Positions 1-7,958 are shown, counted from the first letter of the stretch. The stretch is 12,965 nt of DNA from Baffinella frigidus (GCA_026770585.1 MU646335.1:623695-636659), one strand, 5' to 3'. Translations and numbers: made by a program. Notes: generated by a model not told the origin, from the letters alone.

Positions 1-72
1 GAGGAGAGGAGAGAGAGGAGGGGAGAGGAGGGAGGGAGGGAGGGAGGGAGAGAGAGAGAGAGAGAGAGAGAC
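1..72. repeat. Purine-only GA/GGA microsatellite
   Basis: The first bases are almost purely A and G on the plus strand: GAGAGG and GGGA units followed by a run of GA dinucleotides. It is simple-sequence DNA with no coding signal, and it is cut by the window edge. Confidence 0.9.
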
Positions 73-74
73 AG

Positions 75-280
75 ACGCAATCTGAGAATCGAATGCGGGA
101 GTCCCACGACGGTTGGTTGTCCCCCACCTTTTCTAGTGAATATCAACACACGCGCGTCGAAAAGGGTTCTGCCTACCAAGGATTCGTTTCCCGCAGTGAC
201 AGCATTGCAACAGCACTGCTGGACGGACGCAATCTGAGAATCGCATGCGGGAGTTCCACGACGGTTGGTTGTCCCCCAAC
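75..280. repeat. 54-bp direct repeat pair
   Basis: The segment at 75-128 recurs at 227-280 with only a few substitutions, a spacing of 152 bases. Both copies begin ACGCAATCTGAGAATCG and contain ACGACGGTTGGTTGTCCCCC. The DNA between them is unrelated. Confidence 0.85.
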
Positions 281-297
281 TACATGTAGGAGAGTTG

Positions 298-405
298 GAG
301 AGGTCGAGAGACCACGGTCCTAGACCTCGATTAGAGAGGTCGAGAGACCACGGTCCTAGACCTCGACTAGAGAGGTCGAGAGACCATGGTCCTAGACCTC
401 GACCC
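298..405. repeat. Three tandem 36-bp repeats, each partly palindromic
   Basis: Units lie at 298-333, 334-369 and 370-405 and differ at only a few positions. Each unit carries GAGGTC near its start and GACCTC near its end around GAGACCACGGTCC, so each copy can fold on itself. The period is a multiple of three, so a reading frame stays open and gives a repeated 12-residue peptide rich in R, P and D, but nothing else supports coding. Confidence 0.9.
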
Positions 406-510
406 GGGGCGGATGCGATTGTACACGGAGGTAAACTGCACCAGGGTGATGGCTAACCCAGGTGAGGTGTGCAGCAATAAACTCTGTGCGTAGTCGAGAG
501 GCGTGGGCCT

Positions 511-630
511 GGGGGGAGTTTCGGATTCTGGGCTTAGGGCGTAGGGTTGAGGGGGGGGGTTAGGATGTAGGGTTTAGGGCGTAGGGTTGAGGGGGGAGTT
601 TAGGATTCAGGGTTTAGGGCGTAGGGTTTA
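511..630. repeat. Three tandem 40-bp repeats built from degenerate TTTAGGG
   Basis: The string TTAGGGCGTAGGGTT occurs at 534, 574 and 614, giving an exact 40-base period (units 511-550, 551-590, 591-630). Each unit combines a G run, a TTAGGAT-like piece and TTTAGGG-like heptamers. It looks like a higher-order repeat derived from telomere-like sequence. Confidence 0.85.
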
Positions 631-662
631 GGGGGGCGGGGGGGCACCGTCTTGCCCTGGAA

Positions 663-1068
663 ATCGCGGAGCTTGAGAGCTGTCGCGTCTTCGTGGGAGA
701 GCACCACCTGTGTAGAGGGAACCACTCAAACTCAGAACCGAGACATCACGCGCAGAGGGAATCAGTCCAGCTCAGAATCGCGGAGCTTGAGAGCTGTGAC
801 GTCTTCGTGGGAGAGCACCACCTGCACGGAATCGGAATCCAATGGCTCAAAGGGTGCACGGAGGAAACCAACCACTCAAACTCAAAACCGAAACATCACG
901 TGCGGAGGGAATCAGCCCAGCTCACTACGTGAAGCGTGGCCATGAAACCTCTGCGAGTTTGACAACCTGCACGCAGGAAACCACTCACACCCGCCAAGCA
1001 CCACCTACGCAGGAAACCACTCAACCCTTGAACCGAGGCACCACGCGCACCAGGAAATCCGTCCATCG
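663..1068. repeat. Degenerate ~114-bp tandem repeat
   Basis: The unit starting ATCGCGGAGCTTGAGAGCTGT at 663 recurs at 777, 114 bases later. Both copies continue through a shared stretch with GTCTTCGTGGGAGAGCACC, a CCACTCAAACTCA piece and an ACATCACG piece. The second copy carries an insertion of about 30 bases. A third, more decayed series of CAGGAAACCACTCA motifs runs to about 1068. Open frames here follow from the repeat and look non-coding. Confidence 0.75.
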
Positions 1069-1479
1069 CAGGATGTTGGAGTGGCTGTGAAACATCGTTG
1101 GCAAACGAGTTTGGCTGTTCAGAGCCCGGGGGTAGATGAAGTGGTATTCGGAGAAGGGTTCAGGGACAGGGAACAGTGTATCGCCTGAGTGCATTTAAGG
1201 ATAAGCGACTGCCGTCTGCTTACATAGAATACAAACGAACTCAAGTCAGACTCGAACCAGTTCAAACGACTCAAATCGGGGCAAAATTGAGAAAGCCGTT
1301 GAGCGATAATGGTGCAACGGAGCAGACAAGACCTCAGCGAGCATCGCACGACTGTTGAATAAACCAGACAGGCTCTGCACTAGGGACAATAACTGACATG
1401 GGGGGGGGGGTACGAACGAGAGACACATCTCGCAATTGGTCAATTCGTAAATTAGTCAACATCTGAGTGGTCAGACAAA
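1069..1479. other. No gene recognised
   Basis: This stretch contains a run of ten G around 1400 and several short open frames on both strands with no recognisable domain, no splice pattern and no codon bias. I see nothing functional in it. Confidence 0.5.
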
Positions 1480-1530
1480 GCTGCAACGGCAACTTTGACA
1501 AGTAGTCACGCTGCAACGGCAACTTTGAGA
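1480..1530. repeat. Short direct repeat, 30-bp period
   Basis: GCTGCAACGGCAACTTTGA occurs at 1480 and again at 1510, 30 bases apart and identical over 19 bases. Confidence 0.85.
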
Positions 1531-1842
1531 GGGGGGAGGCTGACCTCTGACCCGAGGAGCAGAACCTGGACAGGCAGTGACGCCACCTGCCGCCCCACAG
1601 TTCCACACTTTACTCAACCGCCCATTTTTTCGGGAACATCCACCAAACCGAGCAACGTTGGTGGAAGAACCCCGTGGGAATGGACACGGCCGTGGTAAGA
1701 CGTTTTGAGGCAGGCGCCTCCATGTCAGCGCAGGGGGGCACCTACCAACGACATCAGTGTGGGGGGCTGCGCGTGAGTGCGACACAAAGGGCGCCGCCCA
1801 CTCTCTGCGCACGACGCAGGCAGGAACAGCTCTGGGACGCAC
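1531..1842. other. Possible continuation of the minus-strand gene; nothing certain
   Basis: The last exons of the minus-strand gene at 1843-2708 should lie here or further left. Open frames exist on both strands, but I could not find an acceptor and frame pair that convinces me. Confidence 0.3.
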
Positions 1843-2708
1843 CTCGGGGGACCAGGGGGGGCGGTACCGCAACAACCGAGGGAGAGACGTTGGGGAGGGT
1901 GCAGATGGCGTGGAGCTCGGCGACGATCACGAGCTTGAGCGCTGGTATCCTCTCGAGCCCCGCGACAGCCTCCGCAGGGGCGATGAGGATCTGGCCCTGG
2001 GGGGCGTTGGGCGCGGCGAAGGACACCTGGCACGAGGAGGGCGCTGAGCGGAGTCGCATGCCGGTGCCAGTTTGGGCGTGCGCGGGGGTGAGGTTGTGGT
2101 GCGCCAAGGGCAAGCCAATATGGTGTCGTGGCGCCCAAGGGTCCTGGGCGCTGCATAGTACAAGGCTCACGAGAGTGCGGGGGCGGGACCTTCTTTTTTG
2201 CCGCCTCAGCAGCGCCGGTGATCTTGGCCTTGATGGCCGCAAGGTGCACATCAGTCTTGCCGACGATGAGCACCTGCACGCTTGAGTCGGAGAAGTCTAC
2301 TGCTGCTAGAGCGGCGACCGCCGCCACCGTCGCGCAACCCACAATGTTGAGGGACGTAGCGTCGACGTTTGCCCCCCGCAACAAAAGCGGCAGCGCCGCA
2401 GCCTCGATGGACGACGGGGGAATATCCCTGTCACGCAACCAGCCAGCCAACCACAGCGTCAGAGCCCACTCACCCCGCAGAACGCCTCATCCCAGCACTG
2501 CACGCACCGCCTTGCCCCCACGCGCCCGCACTCACCCCTGCGAGGTGGCGACCGCAGCCAGGTCGACCAGGTCCTTCCCGGTGTAGGCGGAGAGCGCTTG
2601 GAGGTCGCTCCATTTGGCGAGCACGGTGGCCTTGGCTGGGGGAACGTTGTAGAGCGCGAGCTTGGCGTTGCCAAGCTCGATCTTTTGTGGGCGAGCTTTG
2701 GCAGCCAT
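1843..2708 (-). CDS. Split gene, unrecognised alanine-rich protein (at least 3 exons, 3' end unresolved)
   Basis: I do not recognise this protein. The start is ATG at 2708. Exon 1 runs 2708-2536 and ends in a strong donor (GTGAGT). Intron 1 (2535-2428) ends in GACAG. Exon 2 runs 2427-2190. The second intron (2189-2027) starts GTCCCG and ends CCAG. Exon 3 starts at 2026 and stays open to at least 1843, where GAG|GTGCGT would be a good donor. Phases agree: two bases carried over at the first junction, none at the second. The joined product is about 198 residues or longer. It has a basic N-terminus (MAAKARPQKIE), then VPPAKATVLAKWSDL, then hydrophobic Ala/Val/Leu-rich stretches such as VAAVAALAAVDF, a lysine cluster ending exon 2, and a second aliphatic block in exon 3. 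There is no signal peptide and no clear membrane span. Third codon positions are mostly G or C. A diverged copy of exon 1 lies at 7282-7371, which supports exon 1 being real. The second donor is weaker than the first, and everything downstream of 1843 is unresolved. Confidence 0.6.
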
Positions 2709-2922
2709 CCTGTCGCGCTGAATGCCGTTCGAATTTTTGGAAAAAGCGAGAGGACAGGCCTCCGACGAGACATCAAATTGAGACTGGAGCATGAGCCATT
2801 TCCTTCGCCTAGAGCTCGATTTTTGAGGCTCCGGCCCACAAAAACGGCTCATTCTCCAGCCTCCATTTGAATCTCTTCGGGGGGCGTGGTCGTTGGAGCC
2901 ATTCTTTTTTCCTACGCGGCAG

Positions 2923-3250
2923 GAAGTTCGTGAAGTTCGTCATTCATCATGCCCGCTTGGTTTCCCACACCGAAGGAATCGGCGTGTCCAATTCCTGCGA
3001 GCTCTGTCAGCACGAGCTCACGTGCTCCGCTGATCCCAAGAAACTTGACGTCGAGACGGCCCACGATGGCAGGTGCCCCGAGTATGTGGCGTGGAGCACG
3101 TCGGTTGCGGACCACGAGGCCCAGAATCGCTACTTCTGCGGGCACTGTACGCGCGTCGACGCGCCACGAGCGCGCAGCTGCGTCATGCAACTGACGTTGT
3201 CCCAGTGGTTCGCGGCAAGGCGGCAGCTCGCGCTGCTGACGGGCGCCCTC
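2923..3250 (+). CDS. Probable internal exon of a cysteine-rich, possibly zinc-binding protein
   Basis: A pyrimidine-rich tract followed by GCGGCAG at 2916-2922 looks like a 3' splice site, and an open frame follows (AAG codon at 2924). It encodes KFVKFVIHHARLV, then SCELCQHELTC, then GRCPEYVAW, then RYFCGHCTRVDAP and RSC. The paired CxxC motifs with extra Cys and His suggest metal binding. CELC-x-H followed by a hydrophobic residue resembles the closing half of RING-CH (MARCH-type) domains. However, the His and Cys that should precede it are not visible, so this is only a resemblance. Third codon positions are mostly G or C. No ATG-initiated upstream exon is evident. A possible next 3' splice site, TTTGCAG, ends at about 3306 after a branch-like CTACTAAT at 3258, but I found no good donor near 3250. 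The gene diverges from the minus-strand gene starting at 2708. The exactly antisense frame is also open and is the alternative reading. Confidence 0.42.
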
Positions 3251-3258
3251 CCCCCCCT

Positions 3259-3780
3259 ACTAATCACTAAGGATCCAACGCTCCCCCCCCGCTCCATTTG
3301 CAGAGAGGCAGGCAAGCAGGAAGGGCAATGCGGCAGGGATTCTAGCAGGGATCCCGGCAGGGTCTCAGGGCACGGAGGAAGGGTTTTCAGGGATGCTGGA
3401 GGAAGGCAGGAGGGATGATTTCACCCTGAGCATACCACCAGCGCACGTCAGACGATCCGGCCCCACGCGCGATTTTTAACTAGCGCCGGTTCAGAAAACC
3501 AGACGGGCAGCAACGCGAGAGCAGGAACCAGGCCACTGGGCACCCTCTCTGTGAAGATCGTGGAGCGATAGGGGTCCAGGCGCTGGATGGCCCACACGCT
3601 GGATTTTATCACGCACGCTGAGAGTTCACCTGCGAGGGTGGTTTTCGCGTCGGCGTTTGCAGCATTAGAATTAACTGCGGGTACTGCGTTGTCTGGAACT
3701 CCTGGCTGCACGGCTCCGGGGAGGGCTCGTCTCTAAAACCCTTCGTCCTCGTCTCTCAACCCACCCCCATAAGCTTTATT
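3259..3780. other. No confirmed gene; purine-rich CAGGGAT-like repeats
   Basis: At 3307-3418 the plus strand is a loose series of CAGGGAT, GGCAGG and GGAGGAAGG motifs. From 3448 to 3711 the minus strand has an open frame of about 87 codons without an ATG start or a recognised domain. It has some balanced composition but no splice or homology support. Confidence 0.45.
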
Positions 3781-3781
3781 C

Positions 3782-3882
3782 CCTGACCCTAAACCCTGGA
3801 CCCTAGACCCTAGACCCTGGACCCTGGACCCTAGACCCTAGACCCTAGACCCTAGACCCTGGACCCTCTCCGTCCAGGGTCC
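3782..3882. repeat. Interstitial telomere-like tract, CCCTAGA/CCCTGGA heptamers, ending in a hairpin
   Basis: After one CCCTAAA unit the plus strand reads as about a dozen heptamers alternating CCCTAGA and CCCTGGA, the complement of TCTAGGG and TCCAGGG. The tract ends in GGACCCT, an 8-base loop, then AGGGTCC (3861-3882), a possible small stem-loop. The C-rich strand is on plus here, opposite to the tract at 5566-6479. Confidence 0.85.
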
Positions 3883-4079
3883 ACCGAGAGCGCGGCGCAT
3901 TGACTCTCGGCGGACCCATGATCCCGGAGCGTTCTCCTCGACGAATCCAAGAACACAACAAGAGGAGTTGTGCGGGAGGGATTTGGGGGGGGGCTCAACT
4001 GCGCCCGAGGTGAGTGCCTTCCAGTGAGGCTGTTAGCAAAGACAGGAGTGGCAGCGAGTTTGGGCGGTCGTGGTTACAG

Positions 4080-4283
4080 AGGGCGGTCAAGGAGAACCTG
4101 CTGATTTTCTAGCCTTTATTAATTAACCCTTAAGTGCCCAGTAGGCTCATACGCCCTACCGTAGGGCCCTAGGACCAGCCTAGGGCCTCAGGCCCCCAAA
4201 TTTGGAGGCCTGGTCACTTAAGGGATAACAGGGCGATTCTTGGGCCAGAATTGGACGTGAAGCAGGTTCTCCTTGACCGCCCT
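4080..4283. mobile_element. MITE-like element C with 23-bp perfect terminal inverted repeats
   Basis: AGGGCGGTCAAGGAGAACCT at 4080 extends to 4102 and is matched exactly in reverse complement at 4261-4283. TACAG lies directly left of the element and again two bases right of it, a possible but imperfect target duplication. No transposase is present. A family A element (4125-4226) sits inside it. Confidence 0.8.
4125..4226. mobile_element. MITE-like family A, copy 1 (nested in element C)
   Basis: The ends are CCCTTAAGTG on the left and CACTTAAGGG on the right. The inside contains GCCCAGTAGGCTC, CCCTACCGTAGGG and CCTAGG, as in the copies at 4393-4493 and 12372-12474. It is non-coding. Confidence 0.8.
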
Positions 4284-4392
4284 CGTACAGTGTCCAGACC
4301 TACGCGTCACGAAGGGCGGCGCCGGGGTCGGCCAGTGATCCCCCAGTTCATGATCAAGGTTTTCTGGGGGCAGGACACTGCTGGGATCAATG

Positions 4393-4493
4393 TCCATTAA
4401 GTGCCCAGTAGGCTCTTACACCCTACGGTAGAGCCCTAGGACCTGCCTAGGGCGAGTTAGGGTGAACATTCGCCCTATGGGCACTTCAGGGAT
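4393..4493. mobile_element. MITE-like family A, copy 2
   Basis: The left end TTAAGTGCCCAGTAGGCTC matches copy 1. The right end GGGCACTTCAGGGAT is its imperfect reverse complement. The interior has CCCTACGGTAGAGCCCTAGG and TGCCTAGGGCGAG. Size is close to copy 1 (about 100 bases). Confidence 0.75.
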
Positions 4494-4548
4494 AGGTGCT
4501 GCTCAGACGCAGCCTGGGGGGGGATGCATACATGGCGGGCGTGTTGGT

Positions 4549-4669
4549 ACAGGGGTACCTCGCTCATAAGAAACCGCCCCCCCCCCCTAGGACCACCATA
4601 GGACCCTAGGCATGGTCCTACTGTAGGGTCCTAGGGGGGGGCGGTTTCTTATGAGCGAGGTACCCCTGT
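4549..4669. mobile_element. MITE-like family B, copy 1
   Basis: Near-perfect inverted ends: ACAGGGGTACCTCGCTCATA on the left and TATGAGCGAGGTACCCCTGT on the right, with the symmetry continuing through AAGAAACCGCCCCC. Both ends are flanked by T and A respectively, consistent with a TA target. The interior carries CCTAGGACC and TACTGTAGGGTCCTAGG. It would fold into one long hairpin. Confidence 0.88.
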
Positions 4670-4751
4670 AGTAATACAGGTCTCTCTGGCCACTGGCTCG
4701 CGCGTGTGCACGCCAGTCTTGATGGTCGCCGCAGCCCTCGTGGACGGTGGT

Positions 4752-4929
4752 CCACACGAGGCTATCCATGCGAATAGAATAAAAGGACATTTTAAAATTT
4801 GTGGGGGGATGATCACGTTTCCATACGGATGTCCGTACGGAAACGTGATCAAATGCTGACTTTTGGCGTGTTTCCTGGGCAATAATCCAATAAACTTATG
4901 AATCTGTTCGCATGGATAGCCTCGTGTGG
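4752..4929. repeat. Nested fold-back: 23-bp inverted arms around a 40-bp near-perfect palindrome
   Basis: CCACACGAGGCTATCCATGC at 4752 extends to 4774 and is repeated exactly in inverse at 4907-4929. At its centre, 4811-4829 and 4832-4850 are 19-base arms (GATCACGTTTCC...) with one mismatch and a 2-base loop. The short loop makes this one of the strongest hairpin formers in the window. Confidence 0.88.
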
Positions 4930-5565
4930 GTGGCCCAAAGCCGGTCAGACCTGCCCTGAGGCCAGGATCCTCAAGCTAGGCGAGCTCTCCTGGCTGGCCC
5001 ACTGGCAGCCCATGCCGCGCCGGGAAGTCCACCCCAGATAACTTTCAGCCTTTAGGTCCTTTAGGTTCTTCGAGCTCCCAACATAGGCGGACACCGGAAC
5101 TGGTTCTGTAGAAAGACCATGCTTTCTTTCGGATCACATCAAGCCCCCCTGTACAGAACCATGGCATCTGCGGGAAGACACATGTTTCAGGCAGGGTCTT
5201 CGAGAGATTTGGTAGCCAAGTACTGAGAATGAGTTCAGACGGATTGGGGGGTTTCTCCGAGTGTATGGGACCAAGAGCACCTTCGTGACCAGTGCCTGGT
5301 GTTTGGGCAGAGGATCCTCAAAAAAAAAAGTCCGGTACATGACTACCTGGTAGGATCCAACCCAGGGTAGCATTTGTTTTACTTTTTACCTCTTGTGCAC
5401 ATCTCACAAACCTGGGATTTGAATACAGAACTCCCTCCCTCGATTCTCAGCCAATAAAAAAGTAATTTGGCCGATGAGAACACATCAAAAATACTATCTG
5501 TTTCTGGCAAAAAACTGTTAATGACTGGGGTGTGGAAAACCAGTTTTTTACTACTTTTTTGTTTT
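4930..5565. other. No gene recognised
   Basis: This is single-copy-looking DNA with AT-rich stretches from about 5440. There is a minus-strand open frame at 5134-5373, but it lacks a domain, splice sites or codon bias. I see nothing further. Confidence 0.5.
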
Positions 5566-6479
5566 AGAGTTTAGGGTTTGGGGTTTAGGGTGTAAAGTTT
5601 GGGGTTTAGGGTTGAGGTTTTAGGGTTAAGGGTTGAGGGTTGAGATTTTAGGATTTAGGGTTGAGGGTTGAGGGTTGAGGTTTCAGGGTTCAGGGTTGAG
5701 GTTTAGGGTTTCAGGGTTTAGGGCTTGGGGTTTCGGGTTTCGGGTTTAGGGTTTAGGGTTTAGGGTTTAGGGTTTAGGGTTTAGGGTTTAGGGTTTAGGG
5801 TTTAGGGTTTAGGGTTCAGGATTTAGGGTTCAGGATTTAGGGTTTAGGGTTTAAGGTTTAGGGCTCAGGGTTTAGGGTTTCGAGTTTATGGTTGAGGGCT
5901 TAGGGTGTTAGACCGACCGAGGCTCACAGGTGCAGGGTTTAGGGTTTAGGGTCAAGGGTGAAGGGTCAAGGGTCAAGGGTCAAGGGTGTAAAGTGCAGAG
6001 TGTGGGGTTCAGGGTGTTGGGTTTAGGGTTTAGGTTAGGGTTCAGGGTTGAAGAGTAGGGTTTTAGGGTTAAGTCTCAACGTCCGAAGGTTGAGGTTTTG
6101 GGGTTTAGGGTTTAGGGTTTAGGAGTTAGGCTTTAGGTTTATGGTTTCGGGTTTAGGGTTTTGGGTTTTGGGTTTAGGGTAAGGGTTTAGGATTCAGTGT
6201 TTAGGGTTTAGGTTGTTGGGTTTAGGGTGTTGGGTTAAGGGTTGAGAGTTTAGAGTTTAAAGTTTAGTGTTTAGGGTTTGGGGTTTGGGGTCCCAGGTTT
6301 AGGTTTCAGGGTTTAGGGTTCAGGTTTTAAAACATATTTTTAAAGTTCAGGGTTAAGGGTGTAGGATAAAAGGTTTTGAGTTCAGGGTTGAGGGTTGAGG
6401 GTTGAGGGTCTATGTAGGGCCTGGGGTTTAGGGTTTAGGGTTTAGGGGCATCATCGTGTTTAGGGTTGAGGGCTGAGGG
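5566..6479. repeat. Large degenerate TTTAGGG telomere-like array
   Basis: About 900 bases of TTTAGGG and variants (TTGAGGG, TTCAGGG, TTTGGGG, TCAAGGG, TTTCGGG) with the G-rich strand on plus. A pure block of ten TTTAGGG units lies at 5745-5814. The array is interrupted around 5909-5935 and 6447-6458 by unrelated sequence. A short remnant with GGTTAGGGGG and TTTAGGG recurs near 6850-6876. This is interstitial and eroded rather than a chromosome end, since unique sequence continues on both sides. Confidence 0.95.
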
Positions 6480-7080
6480 GCATCGGCGCACAAAAAAACG
6501 GCACTGTACACGCAGGGCGGTGGGGAGCAGCGAAGAAAAGCCGATGGGTCGATATTTTGGAAATGTACTCAACTATGGGAGGAACTGGCGTGCCAGTCTT
6601 CCCTTCGACTGAAGGTTGGAGAATCACCTCCGGACCTCGAGCTCTTCTCTGGGATCAAGAGCTGAAACTGTCCCCTGCTCCTAAAAATGCCATCCGAATT
6701 CGGCAGTTGAACCTGGACCGTCTGAGAGTGATCCTCTTAGTGCGGTCCAACAGTAGGAAATTGATTCTCTCAGTGAAGTCCACTTGTCACCATAAGTGGT
6801 TAAGTTGGTCAGGATTAGTCAACCAGGAGAAACGTGAGCAAACGTGAGTTAGAGGTTAGGGGGTAAAGTTTAGGGTTCAACCTAATCATCTTCCATGGTC
6901 TAGGAGAGGGTATCTGCTGTCCTCTTATTAAGATGACGGTGAGAGTAATAATACAGGGCGGACCACACTTAATTGCGCACAAGCAATCTGCCTAGTTGGA
7001 GAACTTGAGAGGTCGAAGTTCCCCCAAAAAGAGTAACGTGTCAAGTGCTTTGACACATACTCTGTCCTGAGCCCTTCTGA
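6480..7080. other. No confirmed gene; weak plus-strand open frame
   Basis: An ATG-initiated frame of 96 codons spans 6557-6847. Its composition is not biased and no domain is recognised. A small stem (TGTCAA, loop, TTGACA) lies near 7039-7055. Otherwise I see nothing. Confidence 0.45.
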
Positions 7081-7206
7081 CTATATCCAGAGACCTCCTG
7101 GCTCTATCATGAAACCTCCAGACTCTATCCACAGGCCTTGCCACTCTATTATGTGGCCTCAAAACTATATCCAGAGGACTCCTGGCTGAATCCTCAGGAC
7201 TCAGTC
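7081..7206. repeat. Degenerate 21-bp minisatellite, six units
   Basis: Six consecutive 21-base units start at 7081, 7102, 7123, 7144, 7165 and 7186. Each resembles CTCTATCCAGAGGACTCCTGG and units 1 and 5 are closest. The plus frame is open through all six and reads as heptads starting LYP, LYH or LYY, until a TAA shortly after. There is an in-frame TGA immediately before unit 1 and no start codon. Confidence 0.8.
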
Positions 7207-7281
7207 AGGAGGACATAATTCAGTCATGAAGACCCAGGATAGAGTTTTGGGTAGTTTGTGAAATAAAACACCCAATCCCAG

Positions 7282-7371
7282 CTAAAAGTCGGTCCATTTG
7301 GCGAGCATGGTGGCGTTGGCTGGGGGGACGGTTTTCAGTTTTTCATCAAACAAACTGGGTCGAGCTGCCAT
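7282..7371 (-). pseudogene. Truncated paralogue of exon 1 of the 1843-2708 gene
   Basis: The segment 7288-7330 matches 2604-2646 at 39 of 43 bases. Read on the minus strand from ATG at 7371, it gives a 29-residue peptide starting MAARPSLFDEKL and ending VPPANATMLAKWTDF before TAG. The known gene reads VPPAKATVLAKWSDL in the same place, with a different spacer after MAA. Homology stops at WTD, and no splice donor follows in the retained frame. Most substitutions keep similar residues (S to T, V to M, K to N). It is therefore either an old gene duplicate cut after part of exon 1 or the first exon of a paralogue whose remainder is lost. Confidence 0.7.
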
Positions 7372-7390
7372 TTTATTGGGTACAAAACAT

Positions 7391-7441
7391 TGATTGGTAG
7401 CCTCTGCTAGTGCTTCAAAACTGATTGGTAGCCTTCGCAGG
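7391..7441. repeat. Short direct repeat, 31-bp period
   Basis: TGATTGGTAGCCT occurs at 7391 and 7422. The copies stay similar for a further few bases (CTGCTAG versus TCGCAG). Confidence 0.7.
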
Positions 7442-7458
7442 TACTCGTCGGCCACACT

Positions 7459-7575
7459 ACAGGGGTACCTCGCTCATAAGAAAGCGCCTTTCCATACCCC
7501 TACAGTAGGCCTATGCCTATAGTCCTACGGTGGTCCTAAGGGTGTGGGTGTTTCTTAGGAGCGAGGTACCCCTGT
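7459..7575. mobile_element. MITE-like family B, copy 2
   Basis: Left end ACAGGGGTACCTCGCTCATA, right end GAGCGAGGTACCCCTGT, flanked by T and A as in copy 1. The interior has CCCTACAGTAGG and GTCCTACGGTGGTCCTA. The right inner arm has TTTCTTAGGAGCG in place of TTTCTTATGAGCG, a small lesion. Confidence 0.87.
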
Positions 7576-7630
7576 AGGGGGAGAGATAAGTGCGTTTATT
7601 ACGGATCGAACCCAGCATGGCCACCATGTA

Positions 7631-7811
7631 CTAGGGCGTTGCGTGTCCTGGCACGCGCGCAACATCAGTACAGGGGTTACTCGCGAATAAGAACACGCAC
7701 CGCCCTAGCTAGGGGCCTACGGTAGGCTATCCCTAAGAGCACAGGACCTCCCTAGGGGCGTTGCGTGACCTGATCCGCGAGCAACACCAGTACATGTGTT
7801 CGCAGCGAATC
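7631..7811. repeat. Direct ~55-bp duplication around a family-B-like core
   Basis: CTAGGGCGTTGCGTG at 7631 recurs as CTAGGGGCGTTGCGTG at 7752, each followed by CCTG, a variable pair, a CGCGAGCAACA-like piece, CAGTACA and a CGCGAAT or CGCAGCGAAT end. Between them is a diverged family-B-type left end (ACAGGGGTTACTCGCGAATA at 7670) and a core with CCTACGGTAGG and CCTAGGGG. Confidence 0.65.
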
Positions 7812-7958
7812 GCGCCTCACGAGCGCCCTTTAATGATCAAGGGACGAATGGATTTCGTAAATATGCCCCGGTCTCGCGCCAGGGCAGTCTCGCCGCGAAT
7901 CATCAACGGCGGGAGGGAGAGTGGACCACTTGCGAGGGTCACTGATTGACCACCAAGC

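Noticed and set aside
265-456. Small open frame with repeated LERSRDHGPRPR
   Set aside because: It is the translation of the 36-base tandem repeat. There is no start context, splice site or homology.
1805-1842. A 38-base intron linking exon 3 of the minus-strand gene to a fourth exon
   Set aside because: The donor GTGCGT and a GCGCAG acceptor exist, but the gap is far shorter than the other introns and the continuation is not convincingly coding.
2912-3190. Minus-strand open frame opposite the cysteine-rich exon
   Set aside because: It looks protein-like, but its codons are exactly opposite those of the plus frame. The plus frame has the splice acceptor and ordered cysteines. I keep it only as an alternative.
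3448-3711. Minus-strand open frame of about 87 codons
   Set aside because: Composition is fairly protein-like, but it has no ATG, no recognised motif and no clear codon bias or splice signals.
5566-6479. A true chromosome end
   Set aside because: The array is heavily mutated and flanked by kilobases of other sequence and genes on both sides, so it is interstitial.
6557-6847. Plus-strand open frame of 96 codons after the telomere-like array
   Set aside because: It starts with ATG but shows no domain, bias or neighbouring exons. This length is common by chance here.
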